Below, in pieces: positions 21,101-36,205 of a stretch of 64,000 nucleotides of DNA (positions are counted from its first letter, which is position 1; every line of letters starts with the position of its first letter). The stretch is from NCBI GenBank assembly GCA_028752905.1, contig JAQNBH010000014.1, positions 18,955,250 to 19,019,249 of the forward strand. The letters run 5' to 3'. The position numbers and the translations under genes were made by a program. Origin of the DNA: Cladorhizidae sp. MBARI D1340-BT2. Its lineage: Eukaryota; Porifera; Demospongiae; Poecilosclerida; Cladorhizidae. Under the pieces are notes generated by a model, which worked only from the letters and a program-made list of their open reading frames with translations, searched no databases and was not told the DNA's origin.

Positions 21101-21990
21101 CTCACTGATGCACAGGCAGACATCTCTGCTAGTGTATGTATAATATATACACACTCACTGATGCACAGGCAGACATCTCTGCTAGTGTATGTATAATATA
21201 TACACACTCACTGATGCACAGGCAGACATCTCTGCTAGTGTATGTATAATATATACACACTCACTGATGCACAGGCAGACATCTCTGCTAGTGTATGTAT
21301 AATATATACACACTCACTGATGCACAGGCAGACATCTCTGCTAGTGTATGTATAATATATACACACTCACTGATGCACAGGCAGACATCTCTGCTAGTGT
21401 ATGTATAATATATACACACTCACTGATGCATAGGCAGACATCTCTGCTAGTGTATGTATAATATATACACACTCACTGATGCACAGGCAGACATCTCTGC
21501 TAGTGTATGTATAATATATACACACTCACTGATGCACAGGCAGACATCTCTGCTAGTGTATGTATAATATATACACACTCACTGATGCACAGACAGACAT
21601 CTCTGCTAGTGTGTGTATAATATATACACACTCACTGATGCACAGGCAGACATCTCTGCTAGTGTATGTATAATATATACACACTCACTGATGCACAGGC
21701 AGACATCTCTGCTAGTGTGTGTATAATATATACACACTCACTAATGCACAGGCAGGCATCTCTGCTAGTGTATGTATAATATATACACACTCACAGATGC
21801 ACAGGCAGACATCTCTGCTAGTGTATGTATAATATATACACACTCACTGATGCACAGGCAGACATCTCTGCTAGTGTATGTATAATATATACACACTCAC
21901 TGATGTACAGGCAGACATCTCTGCTAGTGTGTGTATAATATATACACACTCACTGATGCACAGGCAGACATATCTGCTAGTGTATGTATA
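18180..21990. repeat. Tandem duplication of a 2.03-kb satellite block
   Basis: Marker monomers repeat at an offset of 2030-2035 bp: AATTTATAC at about 18190 and 20225, a second pair about 430 bp on, GATGAACAGG at 19024 and 21054, CTAATGCACA at 19711 and 21741, and TCACAGATGC at about 19762 and 21792. A few point differences separate the copies, so it is a real but recent duplication. Confidence 0.75.
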
Positions 21991-22029
21991 ATGTATACAC
22001 ACTCACTGATGCACAGGCAGACATCTCTG

Positions 22030-22820
22030 CTAGTGTATGTATAATATATACACACTCACTGATGCATAGGCAGACATCTCTGCTAGTGTGTGTATAATAT
22101 ATACACACTCACTGATGCACAGGCAGACATCTCTGCTAGTGTGTGTATAATATATATACACACTCACTGATGCACAGGCTGACATTTCTGCTAGTGTATA
22201 TATAATATATACACACTCACTGATGCACAGGCAGACATCTCTACTAGTGTGTGTATAATATATACACACTCACTGATGCATAGGCAGGCATCTCTGCCAG
22301 TGTATGTATAATATATACACACTCACTGATGCACAGGCAGACATCTCTGCTAATGTATGTATAATATATACACACTCACTGATGTACAGGCAGACATCTC
22401 TGCTAGTGTATGTATAATATATACACACTCACTGATGCACAGGCAGGCATCTCTGCTAGTGTATGTATAATATATACACACTCACTGATGCACAGGCAGA
22501 CATCTCTGCTAGTGTGTGTATAATATATACACACTCACTGATGCACAGGCAAACATCTCTGCTAGTGTATGTATAATATATACACACTCACTGATGCATA
22601 GGCAGACATCTCTGCTAGTGTGTGTATAATATATACACACTCACTGATGCACAGGCAGACATCTCTGCTAGTGTGTGTATAATATATATACACACTCACT
22701 GATGCCCAGGCTGACATCTCTGCTAGTGTATGTATAATATATACACACTCACTGATGCACAGGCAGACATCTCTACTAGTGTGTGTATAATATATACACA
22801 CTCACTGATGCATAGGCAGG
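22030..22820. repeat. Tandem duplication of a 532-bp (ten-monomer) block
   Basis: The monomer series starting at 22030 recurs at 22562 with the same markers: GCATAGGCAG, the extra TA in AATATATATACAC, CTACTAGTG, and GCATAGGCAGGCATCTCTGCC. It differs at single bases, for example CACAGGCTGACATTTC versus CCCAGGCTGACATCTC. Confidence 0.7.
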
Positions 22821-23179
22821 CATCTCTGCCAGTGTATGTATAATATATACACACTCACTGATGCACAGGCAGACATCTCTGCTAGTGTGTGTATAATATA
22901 TACACACTCACTGATGCACAGGCAGGCATCTCTGCTAGCGTATGTATAATATATATACACACTCACTGATGCACAGGCTGACATCTCTGCTAGTGTATGT
23001 ATAATATATACACACTTACTGATGCACAGGCAGACATCTCTGCTAGTGTATGTATAATATATACACACTCACTGATGCACAGGCAGACATCTCTGCTAGT
23101 GTATGTATAATATATACACACTCACTGATGCACAGGCAGACATCTCTGCTAGTGTGTGTATAATATATACACACTCACT

Positions 23180-26100
23180 GATGCACAGGCAGACATCTCT
23201 GCTAGTGTGTGTATAATATATACACACTCACTGATGCACAGGCAGACATCTCTGCTAGTGTGTGTATAATATATACACACTCACTGATGCACAGGCAGAC
23301 ATCTCTGCTAGTGTGTGTAGAATATATATACACACTCACTGATGCACAGGCTGACATCTCTGCTAGTGTATGTATAATATATACACACTCACTGATGCAC
23401 AGGCAGACATCTTTGCTAGTGTATGTATAATATATACACACTCACTGATGCACAGGCAGACATCTCTGCTAGTGTATGTATAATATATACACACTCACTG
23501 ATGCACAGGCAGACATCTCTGCTAGTGTGTGTATAATATATACACACTCACTGATGTACAGGCAGACATCTCTGCTAGTGTATGTATAATATATACACAC
23601 TCACTGATGCACAGGCAGACATCTCTGCTAGTGTGTGTATAATATATACACACTCACTGATGCACAGGCAGACATCTCTGCTAGTGTATGTATAATATAT
23701 ACACACTCACTGATGCACAGGCAGACATCTCTGCTAGTGTATGTATAATATATACACACTCACTGATGCACAGGCAGGCATCTCTGCTAGTGTATGTATA
23801 ATATATACACACTCACTGATGCACAGGCAGGCATCTCTGCTAGTGTATGTATAATATATACACACTCACTGATGTACAGGCAGGCATCTCTGCTAGTGTA
23901 CATGTATGTATAATATATACACACTCACTGATGTACAGGCAGACATCTCTGCTAGTGTATGTATAATATATACACACTCACTTATGCACAGGCAGACATC
24001 TCTGCTAGTGTGTGTATAATATATACACACTGACTGATGCACAGGCAGGCATCTCTGCTAGTGTATGTATAATATATACACACTCACTGATGCACAGGCA
24101 GACATCTCTGCTAGTGTGTGTATAATATATACACACTCACTGATGCACAGGCAGACATCTCTGCTAGTGTATGTATAATATATACACACTCACTGATGCA
24201 CAGGCAGACATCTCTGCTAGTGTATGTATAATATATACACACTCACTGATGCACAGGCAGACATCTCTGCCAATGTATGTATAATATATACACACTCACT
24301 GATGCACAGGCAGACATCTCTGCTAGTGTATGTATAATATATACACACTCACTGATGCACAGGCAGACATCTCTGCTAGTGTGTGTATAATATATATACA
24401 CTCACTGATGCACAGGCAGACATCTCTGCTAGTGTATGTATAATATATACACACTCACTGATGCACAGGCAGACATCTCTGCTAGTGTATGTATAATATA
24501 TACACACTCACTGATGCACAGGCAGACATCTCTGCTAGTGTATGTATAATATATACACACTCACTGATGCACAGGCAGGCATCTCTGCTAGTGTATGTAT
24601 AATATATACACACTCACTGATGCACAGGCAGGCATCTCTGCTAGTGTGTGTATAATATATACACACTCACTGATGCACAGGCAGACATCTCTACTAGTGT
24701 ATGTATAATATATACACACTCACTGATGCACAGGAAGATAATGTATGTATAATATATACACACTCACTGATGCACAGGCAGGCATCTCTGCTAGTGTATG
24801 TATAATATATACACACTCACTGATGCACAGACAGACATCTCTGCTAGTGTATATATAATATATACACACTCACTGATGCACAGGCAGGCATCTCTGCTAG
24901 TGTATGTATAATATATACACACTCACTGATGCACAGGCAGACATCTCTGCTAGTGTATGTATAATATATACACACTCACTGATGCACAGGCAGGCATCTC
25001 TGCTAGTGTATGTATAATATATACACACTGACTGATGCACAGGCAGACATCTCTGCTAGTGTATGTATAATATATACACACTCACTGATGCACAGTCAGA
25101 CATCTCTGCTAGTGTATGTATAATATATACACACTCACTGATGCACAGGCAGACATCTCTGCTAGTGTATGTATAATATATACACACTCACTGATGCACA
25201 GGCAGACATCTCTGCTAGTGTATGTATAATATATACACACTCACTGATGCACACGCAGGCATCTCTGCTAGTGTATGTATAATATATACACACTCACTGA
25301 TGCACAGGCAGACATCTCTGCTAGTGTGTGTATAATATATACACACTCACTGATGCACACGCAGGCATCTCTGCTAGTGTATGTATAATATATACACACT
25401 CACTGATGCACAGGCAGACATCTCTGCTAGTGTGTGTATAATATATACACACTCACTGATGCACAGGCAGACATCTCTACTAGTGTGTGTATAATATATA
25501 CACACTCACTGATGCACAGGCTGACATCTCTGCTAGTGTATGTATAATATATACACACTCACTGATGCACAGGCAGACATCTCTGCTAGTGTATGTATAA
25601 TATATACACACTCACTGATGCACAGGCAGACATCTCTGCTAGTGTATGTATAATATATACACACTCACTGATGCACAGGCAGACATCTCTGCTAGTGTAT
25701 GTATAATATATACACACTCACTGATGCACAGGCAGACATCTCTGCTAGTGTATGTATAATATATACACACTCACTGATGCACAGGCAGACATCTCTGCTA
25801 GTGTATGTATAATATATACACACTCACTGATGCACAGGCTGACATCTCTGCTAGTGTATGTATAATATATACACACTCACTGATGCACAGGCTGACATCT
25901 CTGCTAGTGTATGTATAATATATACACACTCACTGATGCACAGGCAGACATCTCTGCTAGTGTATGTATAATATATACACACTCACTGATGCACAGGCAG
26001 ATATCTCTGCTAGTGTATGTATAATATATACACACTCACTGATGCACAGGCAGACATCTCTGCTAGTGTATGTATAATATATATACACTCACTGATGCAC

Positions 26101-29100
26101 AGGCAGGCATCTCTGCTAGTGTATGTATAATATATACACACTCACTGATGCACAGGCAGACATCTCTGCTAGTGTGTGTATAATATATACACACTCACTG
26201 ATGCACAGGCAGACATCTCTACCAGTGTATGTATAATATATACACACGCACTGATGCACAGACAGACATCTCTGCTAGTGTGTGTATAATATATACACAC
26301 TCACTGATGCACAGGCAGACATCTCTGCTAGTGTATGTATAATATATACACACTCACTGATGCACAGGCAGGCATCTCTGCTAGTGTATGTATAATATAT
26401 ACACACTCACTGATGCACAGGCAGACATCTCTGCTAGTGTATGTATAATATATACACACTCACTGATGCACAGGCAGACATCTCTGCTAGTGTATGTATA
26501 ATATATACACACTCACTGATGCACAGGCAGACATCTCTGCTAGTGTATGTATAATATATACACACTCACTGATGCACAGGCAGACATCTCTGCTAGTGTG
26601 TGTATAATATATACACACTCACTGATGCACAGGCAGACATCTCTGCTAGTGTGTGTATAATATATACACACTCACTGATGCACAGGCAGACATCTCTGCT
26701 AGTGTGTGTATAATATATACACACTCACTGATGCACAGGCAGACATCTCTGCTAGTGTGTGTATAATATATACACACTCACTGATGCACAGGCAGACATC
26801 TCTGCTAATGTATGTATAATATATACACACTCACTGATGCACAGGCAGACATCTCTGCTAGTGTATGTATAATATATACACACTCACTGATGCACAGGCA
26901 GACATCTCTGCTAGTGTATGTATAATATATACACACTCACTGATGCACAGGCAGACATCTCTGCTAGTGTGTGTATAATATATACACACTCACTGATGTA
27001 CAGACAGACATCTCTGCTAGTGTGTGTATAATTTATACACACTCACTGATGCACAGGCAGACATCTCTGCTAGTGTATGTATAATATATACATGCTCACT
27101 GATGCACAGGCAGACATCTCTGCTAGTGTGTGTATAATATATACACACTCACTGATGCACAGGCAGACATCTCTGCTAGTGTGTGTATAATATATACACA
27201 CTCACTGATGCACAGGCAGACATCTCTGCTAGTGTGTGTAGAATATATATACACACTCACTGATGCACAGGCTGACATCTCTGCTAGTGTATGTATAATA
27301 TATACACACTCACTGATGCACAGGCAGACATCTTTGCTAGTGTATGTATAATATATACACACTCACTGATGCACAGGCAGACATCTCTGCTAGTGTATGT
27401 ATAATATATACACACTCACTGATGCACAGGCAGACATCTCTGCTAGTGTGTGTATAATATATACACACTCACTGATGTACAGGCAGACATCTCTGCTAGT
27501 GTATGTATAATATATACACACTCACTGATGCACAGGCAGACATCTCTGCTAGTGTGTGTATAATATATACACACTCACTGATGCACAGGCAGACATCTCT
27601 GCTAGTGTATGTATAATATATACACACTCACTGATGCACAGGCAGACATCTCTGCTAGTGTATGTATAATATATACACACTCACTGATGCACAGGCAGGC
27701 ATCTCTGCTAGTGTATGTATAATATATACACACTCACTGATGCACAGGCAGGCATCTCTGCTAGTGTATGTATAATATATACACACTCACTGATGTACAG
27801 GCAGGCATCTCTGCTAGTGTACATGTATGTATAATATATACACACTCACTGATGTACAGGCAGACATCTCTGCTAGTGTATGTATAATATATACACACTC
27901 ACTTATGCACAGGCAGACATCTCTGCTAGTGTGTGTATAATATATACACACTGACTGATGCACAGGCAGGCATCTCTGCTAGTGTATGTATAATATATAC
28001 ACACTCACTGATGCACAGGCAGACATCTCTGCTAGTGTGTGTATAATATATACACACTCACTGATGCACAGGCAGACATCTCTGCTAGTGTATGTATAAT
28101 ATATACACACTCACTGATGCACAGGCAGACATCTCTGCTAGTGTATGTATAATATATACACACTCACTGATGCACAGGCAGACATCTCTGCCAATGTATG
28201 TATAATATATACACACTCACTGATGCACAGGCAGACATCTCTGCTAGTGTATGTATAATATATACACACTCACTGATGCACAGGCAGACATCTCTGCTAG
28301 TGTGTGTATAATATATATACACTCACTGATGCACAGGCAGACATCTCTGCTAGTGTATGTATAATATATACACACTCACTGATGCACAGGCAGACATCTC
28401 TGCTAGTGTATGTATAATATATACACACTCACTGATGCACAGGCAGACATCTCTGCTAGTGTATGTATAATATATACACACTCACTGATGCACAGGCAGG
28501 CATCTCTGCTAGTGTATGTATAATATATACACACTCACTGATGCACAGGCAGGCATCTCTGCTAGTGTGTGTATAATATATACACACTCACTGATGCACA
28601 GGCAGACATCTCTACTAGTGTATGTATAATATATACACACTCACTGATGCACAGGAAGATAATGTATGTATAATATATACACACTCACTGATGCACAGGC
28701 AGGCATCTCTGCTAGTGTATGTATAATATATACACACTCACTGATGCACAGACAGACATCTCTGCTAGTGTATATATAATATATACACACTCACTGATGC
28801 ACAGGCAGGCATCTCTGCTAGTGTATGTATAATATATACACACTCACTGATGCACAGGCAGACATCTCTGCTAGTGTATGTATAATATATACACACTCAC
28901 TGATGCACAGGCAGGCATCTCTGCTAGTGTATGTATAATATATACACACTGACTGATGCACAGGCAGACATCTCTGCTAGTGTATGTATAATATATACAC
29001 ACTCACTGATGCACAGTCAGACATCTCTGCTAGTGTATGTATAATATATACACACTCACTGATGCACAGGCAGACATCTCTGCTAGTGTATGTATAATAT

Positions 29101-30970
29101 ATACACACTCACTGATGCACAGGCAGACATCTCTGCTAGTGTATGTATAATATATACACACTCACTGATGCACACGCAGGCATCTCTGCTAGTGTATGTA
29201 TAATATATACACACTCACTGATGCACAGGCAGACATCTCTGCTAGTGTGTGTATAATATATACACACTCACTGATGCACACGCAGGCATCTCTGCTAGTG
29301 TATGTATAATATATACACACTCACTGATGCACAGGCAGACATCTCTGCTAGTGTGTGTATAATATATACACACTCACTGATGCACAGGCAGACATCTCTA
29401 CTAGTGTGTGTATAATATATACACACTCACTGATGCACAGGCTGACATCTCTGCTAGTGTATGTATAATATATACACACTCACTGATGCACAGGCAGACA
29501 TCTCTGCTAGTGTATGTATAATATATACACACTCACTGATGCACAGGCAGACATCTCTGCTAGTGTATGTATAATATATACACACTCACTGATGCACAGG
29601 CAGACATCTCTGCTAGTGTATGTATAATATATACACACTCACTGATGCACAGGCAGACATCTCTGCTAGTGTATGTATAATATATACACACTCACTGATG
29701 CACAGGCAGACATCTCTGCTAGTGTATGTATAATATATACACACTCACTGATGCACAGGCTGACATCTCTGCTAGTGTATGTATAATATATACACACTCA
29801 CTGATGCACAGGCTGACATCTCTGCTAGTGTATGTATAATATATACACACTCACTGATGCACAGGCAGACATCTCTGCTAGTGTATGTATAATATATACA
29901 CACTCACTGATGCACAGGCAGATATCTCTGCTAGTGTATGTATAATATATACACACTCACTGATGCACAGGCAGACATCTCTGCTAGTGTATGTATAATA
30001 TATATACACTCACTGATGCACAGGCAGGCATCTCTGCTAGTGTATGTATAATATATACACACTCACTGATGCACAGGCAGACATCTCTGCTAGTGTGTGT
30101 ATAATATATACACACTCACTGATGCACAGGCAGACATCTCTACCAGTGTATGTATAATATATACACACGCACTGATGCACAGACAGACATCTCTGCTAGT
30201 GTGTGTATAATATATACACACTCACTGATGCACAGGCAGACATCTCTGCTAGTGTATGTATAATATATACACACTCACTGATGCACAGGCAGGCATCTCT
30301 GCTAGTGTATGTATAATATATACACACTCACTGATGCACAGGCAGACATCTCTGCTAGTGTATGTATAATATATACACACTCACTGATGCACAGGCAGAC
30401 ATCTCTGCTAGTGTATGTATAATATATACACACTCACTGATGCACAGGCAGACATCTCTGCTAGTGTATGTATAATATATACACACTCACTGATGCACAG
30501 GCAGACATCTCTGCTAGTGTGTGTATAATATATACACACTCACTGATGCACAGGCAGACATCTCTGCTAGTGTGTGTATAATATATACACACTCACTGAT
30601 GCACAGGCAGACATCTCTGCTAGTGTGTGTATAATATATACACACTCACTGATGCACAGGCAGACATCTCTGCTAGTGTGTGTATAATATATACACACTC
30701 ACTGATGCACAGGCAGACATCTCTGCTAGTGTATGTATAATATATACACACTCACTGATGCACAGGCAGACATCTCTGCTAGTGTATGTATAATATATAC
30801 ACACTCACTGATGCACAGGCAGACATCTCTGCTAGTGTGTGTATAATATATACACACTCACTGATGTACAGACAGACATCTCTGCTAGTGTGTGTATAAT
30901 TTATACACACTCACTGATGCACAGGCAGACATCTCTGCTAGTGTATGTATAATATATACATGCTCACTGA
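23180..30970. repeat. Tandem duplication of a 3.92-kb satellite block
   Basis: Markers repeat at an offset of 3921 bp: GTGTGTAGAATATATA (about 23312 and 27233), ACATCTTTGCTAG, TACATGTATGTATAAT (about 23899 and 27820), CACTTATGCAC, CTGCCAATG (24269 and 28190), the 44-bp truncated unit (24731 and 28652), CACACGCAGG pairs and CTACCAGTG (26221 and 30142). The right part of copy two is one monomer shorter. A third, internally deleted copy continues at about 31.5-33.6 kb. Confidence 0.75.
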
Positions 30971-33616
30971 TGCACAGGCAGACATCTCTGCTAGTGTATG
31001 TATAATATATACACACTCACTGATGCACAGGCAGGCATCTCTGCTAGTGTATACATGTATAATATATACACACTCACTGATGCACAGGCAGGCATCTCTG
31101 CTAGTGTATACATGTATAATATATACACACTCACTGATGCACAGGCAAACATCTCTGCTAGTGTATGTATAATATATACACACTCACTGATGCACAGGCA
31201 GACATCTCTGCTAGTGTATGTATAATATATACACACTCACTGATGCACAGGCTGACATCTCTGCTAGTGTATGTATAATATATACACACTCACTGATGAA
31301 CAGGCAGACATCTCTGCTAGTGTGTATATAATATATACACACTCACTGATGCACAGGCAGACATCTCTGCTAGTGTATGTATAATATATACACACTCACT
31401 GATGCACAGGCAGACATCTCTGCTAGTGTGTGTATAATATATACACACTCACTGATGCACAGGCAGGCATCTCTGCTAGTGTATGTATAATATATACACA
31501 CTCACTGATGCACAGGCAGACATCTCTGCTAGTGTGTGCATAATATATACACACTCACTTATGCACAGGCAGACATCTCTGCTAGTGTGTGTATAATATA
31601 TACACACTGACTGATGCACAGGCAGGCATCTCTGCTAGTGTATGTATAATATATACACACTCACTGATGCACAGGCAGACATCTCTGCTAGTGTGTGTAT
31701 AATATATACACACTCACTGATGCACAGGCAGACATCTCTGCTAGTGTATGTATAATATATACACACTCACTGATGCACAGGCAGACATCTCTGCTAGTGT
31801 ATGTATAATATATACACACTCACTGATGCACAGGCAGACATCTCTGCCAATGTATGTATAATATATACACACTCACTGATGCACAGGCAGACATCTCTGC
31901 TAGTGTATGTATAATATATACACACTCACTGATGCACAGGCAGACATCTCTGCTAGTGTGTGTATAATATATACACACTCACTGATGCACACGCAGGCAT
32001 CTCTGCTAGTGTATGTATAATATATACACACTCACTGATGCACAGGCAGACATCTCTGCTAGTGTGTGTATAATATATACACACTCACTGATGCACAGGC
32101 AGACATCTCTACTAGTGTGTGTATAATATATACACACTCACTGATGCACAGGCTGACATCTCTGCTAGTGTATGTATAATATATACACACTCACTGATGC
32201 ACAGGCAGACATCTCTGCTAGTGTATGTATAATATATACACACTCACTGATGCACAGGCAGACATCTCTGCTAGTGTATGTATAATATATACACACTCAC
32301 TGATGCACAGGCAGACATCTCTGCTAGTGTATGTATAATATATACACACTCACTGATGCACAGGCAGACATCTCTGCTAGTGTATGTATAATATATACAC
32401 ACTCACTGATGCACAGGCAGACATCTCTGCTAGTGTATGTATAATATATACACACTCACTGATGCACAGGCTGACATCTCTGCTAGTGTATGTATAATAT
32501 ATACACACTCACTGATGCACAGGCTGACATCTCTGCTAGTGTATGTATAATATATACACACTCACTGATGCACAGGCAGACATCTCTGCTAGTGTATGTA
32601 TAATATATACACACTCACTGATGCACAGGCAGATATCTCTGCTAGTGTATGTATAATATATACACACTCACTGATGCACAGGCAGACATCTCTGCTAGTG
32701 TATGTATAATATATATACACTCACTGATGCACAGGCAGGCATCTCTGCTAGTGTATGTATAATATATACACACTCACTGATGCACAGGCAGACATCTCTG
32801 CTAGTGTGTGTATAATATATACACACTCACTGATGCACAGGCAGACATCTCTACCAGTGTATGTATAATATATACACACGCACTGATGCACAGACAGACA
32901 TCTCTGCTAGTGTGTGTATAATATATACACACTCACTGATGCACAGGCAGACATCTCTGCTAGTGTATGTATAATATATACACACTCACTGATGCACAGG
33001 CAGGCATCTCTGCTAGTGTATGTATAATATATACACACTCACTGATGCACAGGCAGACATCTCTGCTAGTGTATGTATAATATATACACACTCACTGATG
33101 CACAGGCAGACATCTCTGCTAGTGTATGTATAATATATACACACTCACTGATGCACAGGCAGACATCTCTGCTAGTGTATGTATAATATATACACACTCA
33201 CTGATGCACAGGCAGACATCTCTGCTAGTGTGTGTATAATATATACACACTCACTGATGCACAGGCAGACATCTCTGCTAGTGTGTGTATAATATATACA
33301 CACTCACTGATGCACAGGCAGTCATCTCTGCTAGTGTGTGTATAATATATACACACTCACTGATGCACAGGCAGACATCTCTGCTAGTGTATGTATAATA
33401 TATACACACTCACTGATGCACAGGCAGACATCTCTGCTAGTGTATGTATAATATATACACACTCACTGATGCACAGGCAGACATCTCTGCTAGTGTGTGT
33501 ATAATATATACACACTCACTGATGTACAGACAGACATCTCTGCTAGTGTGTGTATAATTTATACACACTCACTGATGCACAGGCAGACATCTCTGCTAGT
33601 GTATGTATAATATATA

Positions 33617-34980
33617 TAGTCAATTGGGGTTAAAAAAGCCGTTTCCCTTAACTTTACCTTTTAAGAGCCAGAGTAAAGGATTTACTAAAAACACATGTGC
33701 CATCCTCTAGTACTTTACTATCAAATGATGACTACATAAATTAAAAAAATATATCCTATGTCCTATAATGAAATATTAATTAAAATATGGTGGCTTTTTT
33801 TTACCCCATGAAAGGGGTAAAAAAAAGCCGGTTCGGGGTAAAAAAAACCCACCCCTTTAAAAATATCCTAAACGGTAAAATCAAATGTAAATATTTCAAT
33901 ATTTTAATATTTTATCAATTAACGACAATGTAGACAACACCTTTATCAATTGAATCTTTTTTCATTAAAATTTGTTCAAATACTACAATATATAGTACAA
34001 TAATGGTTAACAGTTGGGTTTTACTGCATTTTCTTAAAGAAAAATACTTGAAATTGTTTATCACTTTTGCTTCACACTCGAACTTCAGCAGTGCATTCCC
34101 TCGACTAACTGTTTCCACTACTGGCTGAACAAGGGCCATACATGCAACGATCCACTGCTACTATCTCCACATCTTCCTGCTTTGGCCAATCGTAGAAAAG
34201 TCTGTGCTTCGCTCTTTTTTTGTTATGGAAGCTAAATTCAGCTGATGTGGGATCAGCATCTTCGTCATCACTGAAAACTTTGGTCATGATGAAATAGTCC
34301 ATGTACCATTGATAATCAATGACTAAAGTTGGTTTATTCATATTCAGTTACTCACATTATAATATATATATATACTATTGTATCATTCTGTCCATCAGAA
34401 TGATGCAATAGTTCATGTACCATTGACTAGGTGGTTTATTCATATTCAAATAATTCATATTACTCACAATTATGCTTTAACTCACAAATTAGCATGACTG
34501 GAGAAGAAAAAATGAAAATATAGTACGAGAAAAAAGACGAGAAAAAAATTGCCAAAAAAAAACTGGCTTTTTTTTACCCCGAGTGACCAAAAATATCTGG
34601 GGTAAAAAAAAGCCGGTCCCAACCCCCCTAAAATATAAAAAAAAATTGAATTTTTTTTGTCAATGAATAAACCATTTAGTAACTATTTTCTTTTGGCTAG
34701 CATTCATAATTTACTAACTAGTTTGATTAATCTACCCAAAAGTTAAGGTGAGTCAGAAAAAAGTTAATTTCGGGTATTTTCTACATGTTTAGGTTCTTTA
34801 TTTTGTCATGTCCTCCCTGTCAATATTTTTATATAAAAACACACATTAATGAAAAGCCCATTAAAAGTACTTGACAGATCAAGGATTGCTTTAATTCTTA
34901 AAGCAGCTGTGTCTTCCCCAGACCCCTGGTCTTTTTTTACCCCAACTACCCCCCCGGCTTTTTTTTACCCCAATTGACTA
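33617..34980. mobile_element. 1364-bp TIR element, copy 1
   Basis: Terminal inverted repeats of about 24 bp start TAGTCAATTGGGGT and continue with an A-run and GCC. The right end is GGC, a T-run, then ACCCCAATTGACTA. TA flanks both sides (33615-33616 and 34981-34982), consistent with a TA target duplication as in Tc1/mariner-type elements, though the AT-rich monomer makes the exact border ambiguous. The motif GGGGTAAAAAAAAGCC and its inverse recur inside: a hairpin at 33792-33807/33814-33829 and another pair at 34565-34580/34599-34614. A direct internal duplication lies at about 34281-34350 and 34397-34462 (GTACCATTGA, GGTTTATTCATATTCA). It is too small for a full transposase and is probably non-autonomous. 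Confidence 0.75.
33915..34341 (-). pseudogene. Unrecognised coding remnant inside TIR element, copy 1
   Basis: On the minus strand, the frame 34341-34105 (78 codons from ATG) contains VFSDDEDADPTSAEFSF and HRLFYDWPKQEDVEIVAVD. It overlaps the frame 34139-33915 (74 codons), which contains TVSRGNALLKFECEAKVI. The two join if one base shift near 34120 is allowed, suggesting one ancestral reading frame of about 130-150 codons with a lesion. An intron boundary is an alternative. No family is recognised. It may be the relic of a transposase C-terminus or a captured host exon. Confidence 0.35.
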
Positions 34981-36205
34981 TACATGCTCACTGATGCACA
35001 GGCAGACATCTCTGCTAGTGTATGAATAATATATACACACTCACTGATGCACAGGCAGGCATCTCTGCTAGTGTATACATGTATAATATATACACACTCA
35101 CTGATGCACAGGCAAACATCTCTGCTAGTGTATGTATAATATATACACACTCACTGATGCACAGGCAGACATCTCTGCTAGTGTATGTATAATATATACA
35201 CACTCACTGATGCACAGGCTGACATCTCTGCTAGTGTATGTATAATATATACACACTCACTGATGAACAGGCAGACATCTCTGCTAGTGTGTATATAATA
35301 TATACACACTCACTGATGCACAGGCAGACATCTCTGCTAGTGTATGTATAATATATACACACTCACTGATGCACAGGCAGACATCTCTGCTAGTGTGTGT
35401 ATAATATATACACACTCACTGATGCACAGGCAGGCATCTCTGCTAGTGTATGTATAATATATACACACTCACTGATGCACAGGCAGACATCTCTGCTAGT
35501 GTGTGCATAATATATACACACTCACTTATGCACAGGCAGACATCTCTGCTAGTGTGTGTATAATATATACACACTGACTGATGCACAGGCAGGCATCTCT
35601 GCTAGTGTATGTATAATATATACACACTCACTGATGCACAGGCAGACATCTCTGCTAGTGTATGTATAATATATACACACTCACTGATGCACAGGCAGAC
35701 ATCTCTGCTAGTGTATGTATAATATATACACACTCACTGATGCACAGGCAGACATCTCTGCTAGTGTATGTATAATATATACACACTCACTGATGCACAG
35801 GCAGACATCTCTGCTAGTGTGTGTATAATATATACACACTCACTGATGCACAGGCAGACATCTCTGCTAGTGTGTGTATAATATATACACACTCACTGAT
35901 GCACAGGCAGTCATCTCTGCTAGTGTGTGTATAATATATACACACTCACTGATGCACAGGCAGACATCTCTGCTAGTGTATGTATAATATATACACACTC
36001 ACTGATGCACAGGCAGACATCTCTGCTAGTGTATGTATAATATATACACACTCACTGATGCACAGGCAGACATCTCTGCTAGTGTGTGTATAATATATAC
36101 ACACTCACTGATGTACAGACAGACATCTCTGCTAGTGTGTGTATAATTTATACACACTCACTGATGCACAGGCAGACATCTCTGCTAGTGTATGTATAAT
36201 ATATA
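34981..36205. repeat. 53-bp satellite array, block 3
   Basis: About 23 monomers lie between the two TIR element copies. The block begins with the ACATGCTC variant, followed by one GTATACATGTATA unit (the other blocks usually have two), CAAACATC and GATGAACAGG markers, and ends with the AATTTATAC variant before the next element copy. Confidence 0.97.

Larger units (their letters stand above)
17154..33616. repeat. 53-bp satellite array, block 2
   Basis: About 310 monomers by length. The commonest variation is TGTATG versus TGTGTG at the monomer start, and CAGACATC versus CAGGCATC. Rarer markers are AATTTATAC, ACATGCTC, a 4-bp insertion giving GTATACATGTATA (57-bp monomer), CAAACATC, GATGAACAGG, CTACCAGTG, CACACGCACTG and the truncated 44-bp unit CACAGGAAGATA (24731, 28651). 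These markers recur in fixed order, which reveals higher-order duplication. Open frames of 60-100 codons here (MCIYYTYTSRDVCLC and similar) arise because three monomers restore the frame. Confidence 0.97.
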
